Below, in pieces: positions 15,540-21,483 of a stretch of 21,483 bases of DNA. The DNA lies in NCBI GenBank assembly GCA_036745245.1, contig DAIOGN010000047.1:1-21483 (forward strand). The letters run 5' to 3'. This DNA comes from DAIOGN01 sp036745245 (GTDB lineage Bacteria; Zixibacteria; MSB-5A5; JAUVRN01). The position numbers and the translations under genes were made by a program. The first letter of the stretch is position 1. Every line of letters begins with the position of its first letter. Below the pieces are notes generated by a model. The model saw only the letters and a program-made list of their open reading frames with translations. It did no database searches and was not told the origin of the DNA.

Positions 15540-16358
15540 TCACATTGCCAGGTTGCGGATGTTCACTTGCGTGGAAAGTCGGCGATGGCGCGCTCCCTGG
15601 AGCACTCCGTCAGTGTCGCCCTTGCCCAGGGCAGACAGGGATACGCGTACGGCGCGCACCAGGCGTCCGGCGCCCGGAGCGTCGGTCCAGGCACCGCTGG
15701 TGAGCTGATAGGAAAACTGCAGCGAGTCGACCCCCTCGGAAAAGACCACGGCTCCCTCTCCCTGACGACTGCGCATGAGGTTGGGATGCGCGGGAACGGT
15801 GCGGTCGATGTAGTACCGGATGATCTCCACGGCGATCACTTCGCTGCCGGAAGGATACGACTTGGTGAGCGGCACGAGCGGGTGCGTGATCTCCTGGGAG
15901 CCGTTGTCTACGCTGGACATGTAAAAGAACTCACCCGACTTGGCGGCATGATCGAAGATGTACGCCCACGTGTTGCTCTTGAATTCGGTCAGATCGAATC
16001 CGACGCAGCGAAGCGGATCGAGTGGATTGGCCATGGCCTGCGACAGTTCCGCCCGGCTGGTCTCGGACTTGCGGTAGTAGAACAGAATCGAATCGGGGTT
16101 GGCATTTCTGGCGACCACGGGATCCATGTCCCTCGGCAGTCCGTACCCCGCCATGCGAATCTGGTCTGTCATCTCCTGAAGGGCGCTTCGGAGATTCTGC
16201 TGAACCTCGGAGGCGTCCATCTGCTGATTGAGACTGTAGTGCTCCGTGACATAAAACTGCGTCACTGCACTTACCACGATGCTGGCGAGCGCCGCGCCCA
16301 CCAGAAGCTCGAGCAGGGTCACGCCCGATTGTCCCCGTAGCTTTCTCGCGATCTTCAT
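15540..16358 (-). CDS. pilW: PilW-like minor pilin
   Basis: The start is the ATG at 16358 (MKIARKLRGQSG), preceded by AGGAG at 16371-16367. A longer in-frame start at 16457 would bury the leader peptide and is rejected. The prepilin signature is clear: a basic leader, cleavage after Gly12, then VTLLELLVGAALASIVVSAV with Glu at +5. The 272-residue body has PilW-type features (LRSALQEMTDQIRMAGYGLP after the stalk, and a C-terminal RLVRAVRVSLSALGKGDTDG). Minor pilins prime pilus assembly and sit at the pilus tip. It is upstream of and co-transcribed with pilX. The usual companions fimU, pilV, pilY1 and pilE are not here. Confidence 0.88.
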   Translation of the reverse strand: MKIARKLRGQSGVTLLELLVGAALASIVVSAVTQFYVTEHYSLNQQMDASEVQQNLRSALQEMTDQIRMAGYGLPRDMDPVVARNANPDSILFYYRKSETSRAELSQAMANPLDPLRCVGFDLTEFKSNTWAYIFDHAAKSGEFFYMSSVDNGSQEITHPLVPLTKSYPSGSEVIAVEIIRYYIDRTVPAHPNLMRSRQGEGAVVFSEGVDSLQFSYQLTSGAWTDAPGAGRLVRAVRVSLSALGKGDTDGVLQGARHRRLSTQVNIRNLAM

Positions 16359-16502
16359 ATCTGGCTCTCCTGGTAACCTGCAAATCAACTGGCGTGCCCA
16401 ATCATCCGCCCCGTCCGAAGGGGCTATGCCATTCGTGTCTAATGAGTTAAGCGGCAATGGAAGCCACCGGCCGCCCGTCTGCTCACCTGCCGGGGCATCT
16501 AG

Positions 16503-16520
16503 TATGGGCCGGCTCCCATA
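16503..16520. repeat. Hyphenated palindrome upstream of pilW
   Basis: TATGGG (16503-16508) and CCCATA (16515-16520) are perfect 6-bp inverted arms around six bases. The dyad is suitable for a dimeric regulator or a small hairpin in the pilW leader; no regulator is identified. Confidence 0.35.
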
Positions 16521-16601
16521 TTCCGATCGGCTGGCGCACGTCCAACCGAAGGCGGCATCGGAGGATAGCGGAGCCGGCGCCTGAGAAGAGCACTAATCAG
16601 C

Positions 16602-16630
16602 TTGACCACTCCCAGAGCCGCCGTGATATT
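16602..16630 (+). promoter_or_regulatory. Probable sigma-70 promoter of the atp operon
   Basis: The -35 box TTGACC (16602-16607) matches consensus at five of six positions. A 17-base spacer leads to GATATT (16625-16630), four of six to TATAAT. Transcription would start near 16637, about 50 bases before atpZ. It is the best such match in the intergenic region and faces the operon. Confidence 0.5.
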
Positions 16631-16686
16631 CTGCCGCTTTTGCAGTCAGGCAGACGGGGCCTCCATCGATCCGGCCTTGTGGAGAG

Positions 16687-16944
16687 ATGACAAGAAACGG
16701 GCGCCCGACGAAAGAGGATCGGGAAAAGCGGGCCGGTTTGCGGCAGGTGGCTCTGCTTACGGCGATCCCGGCGCTCCTTTTGGTGGGGCCGTTAGTGGGC
16801 TGGTGGGTGGGAAGCACCCTCGACCGCAAATGGTCAACCGCACCCTGGCTGATGATCGTGGGCATCGTCCTGGGGTTTTTTGCCTCCGGACGCGAAACCT
16901 GGAAATTGATAAAACTGGCACAGCCGCCCGACGCGAAGGATTGA
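16687..16944 (+). CDS. atpZ: AtpZ-like small membrane protein, first gene of the atp operon
   Basis: The 85-residue product has a charged N-terminus (RNGRPTKEDREKRAG) and two membrane helices (about 24-44 and 52-70), with GPLVGWWVGSTLDRK between them, the pattern of the AtpZ/AtpI-like proteins that open many F-type ATPase operons. They have been proposed to aid c-ring assembly or Mg2+ entry; the exact role is unsettled. GGAG is only two bases from ATG 16687, closer than normal, but no better in-frame start keeps the N-terminal charged segment. The gene is followed after ten bases by atpI. Confidence 0.75.
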   Translation: MTRNGRPTKEDREKRAGLRQVALLTAIPALLLVGPLVGWWVGSTLDRKWSTAPWLMIVGIVLGFFASGRETWKLIKLAQPPDAKD

Positions 16945-16954
16945 TCGCCGAGCT

Positions 16955-17374
16955 TTGGACACAGCGTTTATCAGCCGTAGCTTAAAAGCCTCCCTGCTTC
17001 TGACCGCTCTATCCTACCTGCTCTTCTCTTATTATAGGGGTGGAAGCTGGGCCCTGGGATTCTGCCTGGGGGCCCTCTGGTCGGCCGCCAGTCTCTACCT
17101 TCTGCGGGAGCTGGTGACTCGTTTCGTTACATCGGGCGAGCGTCCAATGACATCTCTTCTGGTGCTGGGCCTCCTGAAGTTTCCACTCCTGTATCTGGCC
17201 GGCTACTTCATCCTGGCGGCTGGAACGTATCCCGTGTCGGCGCCGCTATTGGGCTTTGCTTTGCCACTGGCCGTGATCGTGCTCAAAGCAGGGGGCCGTC
17301 TCCTTCTGGGAATCGATGGTCCCGACGCGGGACGGGCTCCAGGCAGAGTGTTTTCGGGTCCGAAGACGCGATGA
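16955..17374 (+). CDS. atpI: ATP synthase subunit I (AtpI)
   Basis: The 139-residue membrane protein has four hydrophobic segments (about 10-25, 32-50, 67-88 and 95-115) and sits between atpZ and atpB, the standard place for AtpI, which assists assembly of the c-ring. The motif LLVLGLLKFPLLY is typical of the family. Translation appears to start at TTG 16955; AAGGA (16936-16940) is rather distant, so the start could be a rarer codon upstream. The stop overlaps atpB (ATGA at 17371-17374), indicating coupling. Confidence 0.75.
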   Translation: MDTAFISRSLKASLLLTALSYLLFSYYRGGSWALGFCLGALWSAASLYLLRELVTRFVTSGERPMTSLLVLGLLKFPLLYLAGYFILAAGTYPVSAPLLGFALPLAVIVLKAGGRLLLGIDGPDAGRAPGRVFSGPKTR

Positions 17375-18192
17375 TGTCATCCTGTCTTTCGCTTCTGCCC
17401 CTGGCCAGCGCGCCCCACGGATCGGGTGGGCACAGCGGGCCGCCCGAACTGCCCAACGTGCTCACGCTCATCTTCGGTCACGACACCTGGGTGGCCCACT
17501 GGATGAACGTGTTGTTTGCCATGGCCATCGTCGTGATCATTTGCACGCTGGCTCTGAAGGCCTACCGACACCGCGAAATGATTCCGGGTCCGTTTCAGAA
17601 CGGCGTGGAGTTCGTGGTGGAGAGTCTCGACAACTTTTTCTACAACATCCTGGGCAAGGACTGCCGCACGTTTCTGCCTTTTCTGGGCACCCTGTTCGTG
17701 TACATCTTCGCGATGAACATCTTCGCGTTGTTCCCGGGCATGATGTCGCCGCCCGGCGGACCCTACGGCATCAACACCACGGCGGCTTTGGCCTTGTGCG
17801 TGTTTTTCTACGTGCAGTACACCGGCGTGCGCCGGCTGGGCATCGTGGGCTTTCTCGACCATCTGGCGGGGCAGCCCCGGGACCTCATCGGCTGGTGTCT
17901 CGTGCCCATCAACCTGCCCATCCACATCATCGGAGAATTGTCCAAGCCCGTGTCGCTGGCGCTGCGACTCTTCGGAAACATTACGGGCGAAGACGTGCTC
18001 CTCGCGGTCTTCGTGGGCCTGGGCATCTCTGCTCTGGGCTTCATGCATTCACCCGTGGGCCTGCCGCTCCACCTGCCCTTCATCTTTCTGGCGCTCGTGG
18101 TGTCGCTCATCCAGGCCCTGGTGTTTACGCTTCTGTCGAGCATCTACTTTCTCATGATGTTGCCGCACCACGAAGAGGAGCACGCTCACTGA
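17371..18192 (+). CDS. atpB: ATP synthase F0 subunit a
   Basis: Subunit a forms the two half-channels that carry ions to the c-ring. The 273-residue product has the expected membrane helices and the signature KPVSLALRLFGNITGE, in which R199 corresponds to the essential channel Arg (R210 in E. coli). Upstream, INLPIHIIGELSKP also matches the family. The C-terminus is His/Glu-rich (LPHHEEEHAH). The gene begins with two adjacent ATG codons (17371, 17374); the first overlaps the atpI stop. The 68 bases before atpE contain the palindrome TGGGTACCCA (18221-18230). Confidence 0.95.
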   Translation: MMSSCLSLLPLASAPHGSGGHSGPPELPNVLTLIFGHDTWVAHWMNVLFAMAIVVIICTLALKAYRHREMIPGPFQNGVEFVVESLDNFFYNILGKDCRTFLPFLGTLFVYIFAMNIFALFPGMMSPPGGPYGINTTAALALCVFFYVQYTGVRRLGIVGFLDHLAGQPRDLIGWCLVPINLPIHIIGELSKPVSLALRLFGNITGEDVLLAVFVGLGISALGFMHSPVGLPLHLPFIFLALVVSLIQALVFTLLSSIYFLMMLPHHEEEHAH

Positions 18193-18260
18193 GCCGATTC
18201 GGTCCGGCCAGAAACGAGTTTGGGTACCCATCACAAATCACACACAGAAGGAGTTGAGGA

Positions 18261-18494
18261 ATGGACGCTAGCACCGCATTGGGATTCGCGCTGCCCCTGG
18301 GCCTGGGCATCGCCGCTGTCGGATCGGGCCTCGGACTCGGCAAGGCCGTGTCGGCCGCCATGGAGGCCATGGGCCGTCAGCCGGAGGCCGCCGGGAAGAT
18401 CCAGGTGGGCATGATCATCGGCGCCGCGCTCATCGAAGCGCTCACCATCTATGCACTGGTGACCGTGTTCGTGTTGCAGGGCAAAATCCAGTAA
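18261..18494 (+). CDS. atpE: ATP synthase F0 subunit c
   Basis: Subunit c is the rotating ring monomer. The 77-residue hairpin protein has a Gly-rich first helix (GIAAVGSGLGLGKAV), the polar loop GRQPEAAGKIQ and a second helix with the ion-binding carboxylate E59 in LIEALTIYALV. The residue after E59 is Ala, and the Gly-rich helix has Leu at the position where Na+-type rings carry Gln, so proton coupling is more likely than sodium. AAGGAG lies about eight bases before the ATG in an A/C-rich, unstructured leader, which suits the high output that subunit c needs. Confidence 0.95.
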   Translation: MDASTALGFALPLGLGIAAVGSGLGLGKAVSAAMEAMGRQPEAAGKIQVGMIIGAALIEALTIYALVTVFVLQGKIQ

Positions 18495-18502
18495 CGACCC
18501 GA

Positions 18503-18528
18503 GGTGCTGCGCTTGCCGGGGCGGCACC
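18503..18528 (+). other. Hairpin between atpE and atpF
   Basis: GGTGCTGC (18503-18510) pairs with GCGGCACC (18521-18528), eight pairs including one G-U, with a 10-base loop. It starts eight bases after the atpE stop and has no T-tract, so it is not a terminator. It could protect the 3' end of an atpE-containing transcript or lower read-through to atpF. Confidence 0.5.
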
Positions 18529-18544
18529 CACCCGTGAGGATGAC

Positions 18545-19085
18545 ATGAGCATAGAGTGGAGTCAGGTGCTGACCCACCTGGTGGGGTTCCTCGTGGCCTT
18601 CATCATATTGAAGGCCTACGCCTGGAAGCCCATACTCAAGGTCCTGGACGACCGCCGCGCGAAAATCGCCGCCGAGTTCGCCGACATCGAAGAGCAGAAG
18701 CAGAAGACCGACGCGCGGACCCCGCTGTTCCGGATCCCGACCGCGNNNNNNNNNNCAGAAGACCGACCGGCTCTTCGCGGAGTATGAGGAGCGGCTCTCC
18801 AAAATCGAGGACGATGCGCGGGCCCGTATTCAGGCGGCAGTGGCCGAAGGCCAGCAGGTGGCCTCCGAAATCCGGAAGAACGCCCAGGACGAGGCGCGTC
18901 GCATCACGGAGCGCGCCGGAGCCGACATCGAGCGCGAGCTCGCCAAGGCGCGTGTGCAGTTGAAGGAGGAGATGATCGGTCTCACTCTGGGCGCCACCGA
19001 ACGATTGCTTCGTGAGAAGCTGGATCCGGCCGGGCATCGCAAGATCGTCGAGCGGTTCTTAAGCGAGGTGGAAAGCGCGGCATGA
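18545..19085 (+). CDS. atpF: ATP synthase F0 subunit b (interrupted by a mis-joined assembly gap)
   Basis: Subunit b is the peripheral stalk: one N-terminal membrane helix (LTHLVGFLVAFIILKAYAW), then a long charged helix. The left part reads normally to EEQKQKTD (ending 18712), then has 11 residues that do not suit a coiled coil (ARTPLFRIPTA, with two Pro), then ten Ns at 18746-18755, then QKTDRLFAEYEERLSKIED. The 12 bases CAGAAGACCGAC occur on both sides (18701-18712 and 18756-18767), both in frame. Merging them gives 161 residues, a normal length. The 33 bases at 18713-18745 are probably spurious. The stop overlaps atpH (ATGA, 19082-19085). Confidence 0.88.
18746..18755. other. Assembly gap (10 N) inside atpF
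   Basis: The contigs on either side share CAGAAGACCGAC, so they overlap rather than being separated. The placeholder gap hides a negative gap plus a 33-base aberrant contig end. Confidence 0.95.
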
Positions 19086-19627
19086 AAGGCGACCTGGTCG
19101 CAGGCAAGTACGCGCACGGGCTCTTCGACGCGGGCCAGGCCTCCGGGCTTCGTGACCCGCTGTACGACGAGGCGGAGTCGCTTCTGGCGTACCTGCGACA
19201 GGAGCGGAAGCTTGCGGCCTTCTGGACCGCGCCGCAGATCCCCGACGAGGACAAACTGCAAATCGTCCGTCAGGCGTTCGAAGACCGCGTGTCCCCGATG
19301 TTTCTCCACTTTCTCCTGCTTCTGGTGGAGAAGCACCGGATCGGTTATCTCCCGGACATCCTCGACCTGTTCATCGGCAGAGTCAAAGCGCACCGAGGCA
19401 TCGTGGCCACGCGGGTGTTTTCCGCCTTCCCACTGGATCACGACGAGCGCGAGCGGATTGCCGCCGACGTGGCCCGACGGTCGGGCAAGCAGGTGGAGCT
19501 CACCGTGGTGGTGGAACCGTCTCTCATCGGCGGACTCGTAGTGATCGTGGGCAATCGCGTGATCGATTACAGTCTCAAACATTTTCTGGACCAGTTGCGA
19601 GGCCAGTTGCTGGCCTTGAAAGTATAG
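19082..19627 (+). CDS. atpH: ATP synthase F1 subunit delta
   Basis: Delta (OSCP-like) joins the peripheral stalk to the top of the alpha/beta hexamer. The 181-residue product has the helical N-terminal domain (KYAHGLFDAGQASG, RQERKLAAFWTAPQI, FLHFLLLLVEKHRIGYLPDI) and the C-terminal conserved part with LTVVVEPSLIGGLVVIVGNR and VIDYSLKHFLDQLR. The length is normal for the family. Its ATG overlaps the atpF stop by four bases, and atpA follows after 13 bases. Confidence 0.93.
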   Translation: MKGDLVAGKYAHGLFDAGQASGLRDPLYDEAESLLAYLRQERKLAAFWTAPQIPDEDKLQIVRQAFEDRVSPMFLHFLLLLVEKHRIGYLPDILDLFIGRVKAHRGIVATRVFSAFPLDHDERERIAADVARRSGKQVELTVVVEPSLIGGLVVIVGNRVIDYSLKHFLDQLRGQLLALKV

Positions 19628-19640
19628 GCAGGAGTTCGAC

Positions 19641-21161
19641 ATGGCATTGAGACCCGAGGAAGTATCCTCAGTCATTCAGAAAGAGATTCAGAAGTACGAC
19701 ACCCGCCTGGCGATGGAGTCGGTCGGCACCGTGCTGCAGGTGGGCGACGGCATCGCTCGCGTCTGGGGGCTCGACGACGCCCAGATGTCGGAATTGGTGT
19801 TGTTCCCCGGCGATGTCATGGGGCTGATTCTCAATCTCGAGGAAGACAACGTGGGCGTGGCCATCTTCGGCTCCGACCGCGGCATCAAAGAGGGCGACAC
19901 CGTGCGGCGCACGGGAAAGATCGCCCAGGTGCCGGTGGGGGATGCGCTCATTGGCCGGGTGGTGAATCCGCTGGGGCAGCCTCTCGACGGGAAGGGCCCG
20001 GTGGTGACCACGAGGTTCCGTCCCCTGGAGGGGATCGCGCCCAACGTGGTTCAACGGCAGCCCGTGAAGGAGCCGCTTCAAACGGGCCTGAAGGCCATCG
20101 ACTCCATGATTCCCATCGGCCGCGGCCAGCGCGAACTCATCATCGGAGACCGGCAGACCGGCAAGACGGCCCTGGCCATTGACACGATCATCAATCAGAA
20201 GGGGGGCGACGTGTTCTGCATCTACGTCGCCATCGGCCAGAAACAATCCACGGTGGCCCAGGTGGTGGAGGCGCTCAAGGCGCACGGCGCCATGGAGTAC
20301 ACCACGGTGGTTACGGCCTCAGCCATCGACCCGGCCCCGCTGCAGTACATTGCGCCCTACGGCGGCTGCGCCATGGCCGAGGAGTTCCTGCACACCAAGC
20401 GTCATGCGCTGGTCGTGTATGACGATTTGTCCAAGCACGCCACGGCGTACCGCCAGCTCTCGCTTCTGTTGCGGCGGCCGCCGGGACGCGAGGCCTACCC
20501 GGGCGACGTGTTCTATCTGCATTCGCGGCTGCTCGAGCGGGCCGCCAAGCTGTCGGATGCGCTCGGCGCCGGATCCCTCACCGCACTGCCGATCATCGAA
20601 ACGCAGGCGGGCGACGTCTCGGCCTACATTCCGACCAACGTGATCTCGATCACGGACGGCCAGATCTTCCTCGAGTCGGACCTGTTTTACTCGGGCGTCC
20701 GCCCCGCCGTGAACGTGGGTATTTCCGTGTCGCGCGTGGGCGGCAATGCCCAGACCAAGGCCATGAAGAAAGTGGCCGGGTCCCTGCGGCTCGACCTGGC
20801 GCAGTATCGAGAAATGGCGGCCTTCGCTCAGTTCGGTTCGGATCTCGACGAAGCCACGCAGGCCCAGCTCGTGCGCGGCAGCCGAACCATTGAAGTGCTG
20901 AAGCAGGGGCAGTTTGCGCCCATGAAGACGGAGCGTCAGATCATGATTCTGTGGGTGGCGTCCCAGGGCTACCTCGACTCGCTCCCCATCGACCGTGTAC
21001 GGGCCTTCGAGGAAGGATTCCACACGTTCATGGATCAGAAGTATCCCGACGTGGCGCATACGATCGCACAACAGCGCCAGCTGTCCGACGACGTGGTGGC
21101 CAAGCTGAAATCGGCCACGCAGAAGTACAAATCGGAGTTCGAGGCGGCCGGCAGCCGGTAG
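19641..21161 (+). CDS. atpA: ATP synthase F1 subunit alpha
   Basis: Alpha forms the non-catalytic half of the F1 hexamer. The 506-residue product has the N-terminal barrel (GTVLQVGDGIARVWGL), Walker A GDRQTGKTALA (about 169-179, Lys at 175 as in E. coli), the family signature PAVNVGISVSRVGG with the Arg that completes the catalytic site on beta, and a helical C-terminal domain (DLAQYREMAAFAQFGSDLD). CAGGAG lies seven bases before ATG 19641. Length and motifs are complete. The gamma gene follows after seven bases. Confidence 0.97.
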   Translation: MALRPEEVSSVIQKEIQKYDTRLAMESVGTVLQVGDGIARVWGLDDAQMSELVLFPGDVMGLILNLEEDNVGVAIFGSDRGIKEGDTVRRTGKIAQVPVGDALIGRVVNPLGQPLDGKGPVVTTRFRPLEGIAPNVVQRQPVKEPLQTGLKAIDSMIPIGRGQRELIIGDRQTGKTALAIDTIINQKGGDVFCIYVAIGQKQSTVAQVVEALKAHGAMEYTTVVTASAIDPAPLQYIAPYGGCAMAEEFLHTKRHALVVYDDLSKHATAYRQLSLLLRRPPGREAYPGDVFYLHSRLLERAAKLSDALGAGSLTALPIIETQAGDVSAYIPTNVISITDGQIFLESDLFYSGVRPAVNVGISVSRVGGNAQTKAMKKVAGSLRLDLAQYREMAAFAQFGSDLDEATQAQLVRGSRTIEVLKQGQFAPMKTERQIMILWVASQGYLDSLPIDRVRAFEEGFHTFMDQKYPDVAHTIAQQRQLSDDVVAKLKSATQKYKSEFEAAGSR

Positions 21162-21168
21162 TTCACGA

Positions 21169-21483
21169 ATGGCATCTTTGCGCGACATCCGGCGGCGCAT
21201 CCGCTCGGTGGGGAATACGCAGCAGATCACACGCGCCATGCAGATGGTGGCCGCGGCGAAGCTGCGCCGCGCCCAGCAGCGCGTGGAGGCTTCGCGGCCG
21301 TACGCCTCCAAGATGAAGGAACTGCTGGAGGCACTGGCAGGCGCCTCGTCCGACCTGTCTCACCCCCTGTTCGAAGTGCGCCCCGCCGCGCGCGAAGCTC
21401 TGGTGTTGTTCACCTCCGACCGGGGACTGTGCGGATCGTTCAACGCCAATCTCATCCGGCGTGCGCATCAGTTCCTTAAGGAG
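21169..21483 (+). CDS. atpG: ATP synthase F1 subunit gamma (5' part, cut by window end)
   Basis: From ATG 21169 an open frame of 105 codons runs off the window. It begins MASLRDIRRRIRSVGNTQQI, followed by TRAMQMVAAAKLRRAQ, and contains FTSDRGLCGSFNANL, all diagnostic of gamma, the central rotor shaft. The expected full length is about 285-295 residues, so roughly a third is present. The gene starts seven bases after the atpA stop without a clear Shine-Dalgarno, which suggests coupling to atpA. The atpD and atpC genes are expected further on but are outside the window. Confidence 0.95.
   Translation, partial: MASLRDIRRRIRSVGNTQQITRAMQMVAAAKLRRAQQRVEASRPYASKMKELLEALAGASSDLSHPLFEVRPAAREALVLFTSDRGLCGSFNANLIRRAHQFLKE

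Larger units (their letters stand above)
16359..16686. promoter_or_regulatory. Divergent intergenic region between pilW and atpZ
   Basis: These 328 bases have no convincing gene on either strand. They should hold the promoters for pilW-pilX (minus) and the atp operon (plus). Visible are a CCCC-N7-GGGG hairpin near 16410-16424, a hyphenated palindrome at 16503-16520, and the atp promoter at 16602-16630. I found no good sigma-54 element (GG-N10-GC) for pilW; the best sigma-70-like match (-35 TTGGAC at 16545-16540, minus strand) has a poor -10. Confidence 0.6.

Noticed and set aside
16359..16457. N-terminal extension of pilW to the ATG at 16457
   Set aside because: It would place 33 extra residues before the prepilin leader, which must be N-terminal. 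The ATG at 16358 has a good AGGAG and gives a canonical leader.
16517..16545. Sigma-70 promoter for pilW on the minus strand
   Set aside because: TTGGAC with 17-base spacing reaches only AATATG, three of six matches to the -10, too weak to list.
16457..16690. Short plus-strand frame upstream of atpZ
   Set aside because: No ribosome binding site, no recognisable protein features, and it runs through the probable promoter and the atpZ start.

Overview
The window is GC-rich, gene-dense bacterial chromosomal DNA. Three runs of exactly 10 N, each inside a gene, suggest a draft or metagenome assembly. MglA/MglB polarity proteins, several roadblock/LC7 domains, a DUF4388 (PATAN-like) protein, type IV pilus motors and an atpZ-atpI-led ATP synthase operon point to an uncultured Gram-negative lineage of Myxococcota/deltaproteobacterial, Gemmatimonadota or Eisenbacteria-like grade. 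I cannot fix the phylum from sequence alone.

Layout. (1) Positions 1-165: the last 11 codons of what looks like EF-Tu, then a perfect 33-bp inverted repeat. (2) 166-2325: a ComEC/Rec2-like DNA-uptake channel whose C-terminal metallo-beta-lactamase-like region has lost its metal-binding motif. (3) 2414-7814: a tight run of regulatory genes: DUF4388 protein, small membrane protein, a 33-residue micro-ORF joined on both sides by ATGA overlaps, TPR-LC7 protein, membrane-anchored LC7 protein, stand-alone roadblock protein, MglA GTPase with a long Pro/Ala tail, and MglB. (4) 7814-13796: type IV pilus motor genes pilB, pilT and pilC, and a PilS-like histidine kinase; mglB and pilB share one base. 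(5) 13832-16358, minus strand: prepilin-like pilW and pilX, ending at a terminator hairpin facing pilS. (6) 16602-21483: a promoter and the ATP synthase operon atpZ-I-B-E-F-H-A-G, with atpG cut by the window end.

How the parts fit: the MglA/MglB pair and the other LC7 proteins probably form a polarity or activation switch that is co-expressed with, and partly translationally coupled to, the pilus extension motor PilB. PilT retracts, PilC is the inner-membrane platform, PilW/PilX are minor pilin-like subunits, and PilS is the sensor half of a pilin-regulating system whose partner PilR is not here. ComEC fits pilus-assisted DNA uptake. The ATP synthase operon is a separate housekeeping unit.

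The most interesting candidate system is the set of four LC7-type domains in different architectures (TPR-fused, membrane-fused, stand-alone, MglB) around one tailed MglA, directly upstream of pilB. The three N gaps can each be interpreted: about 23 bases missing in pilB, probably zero in pilS, and a mis-scaffolded 12-base overlap in atpF.
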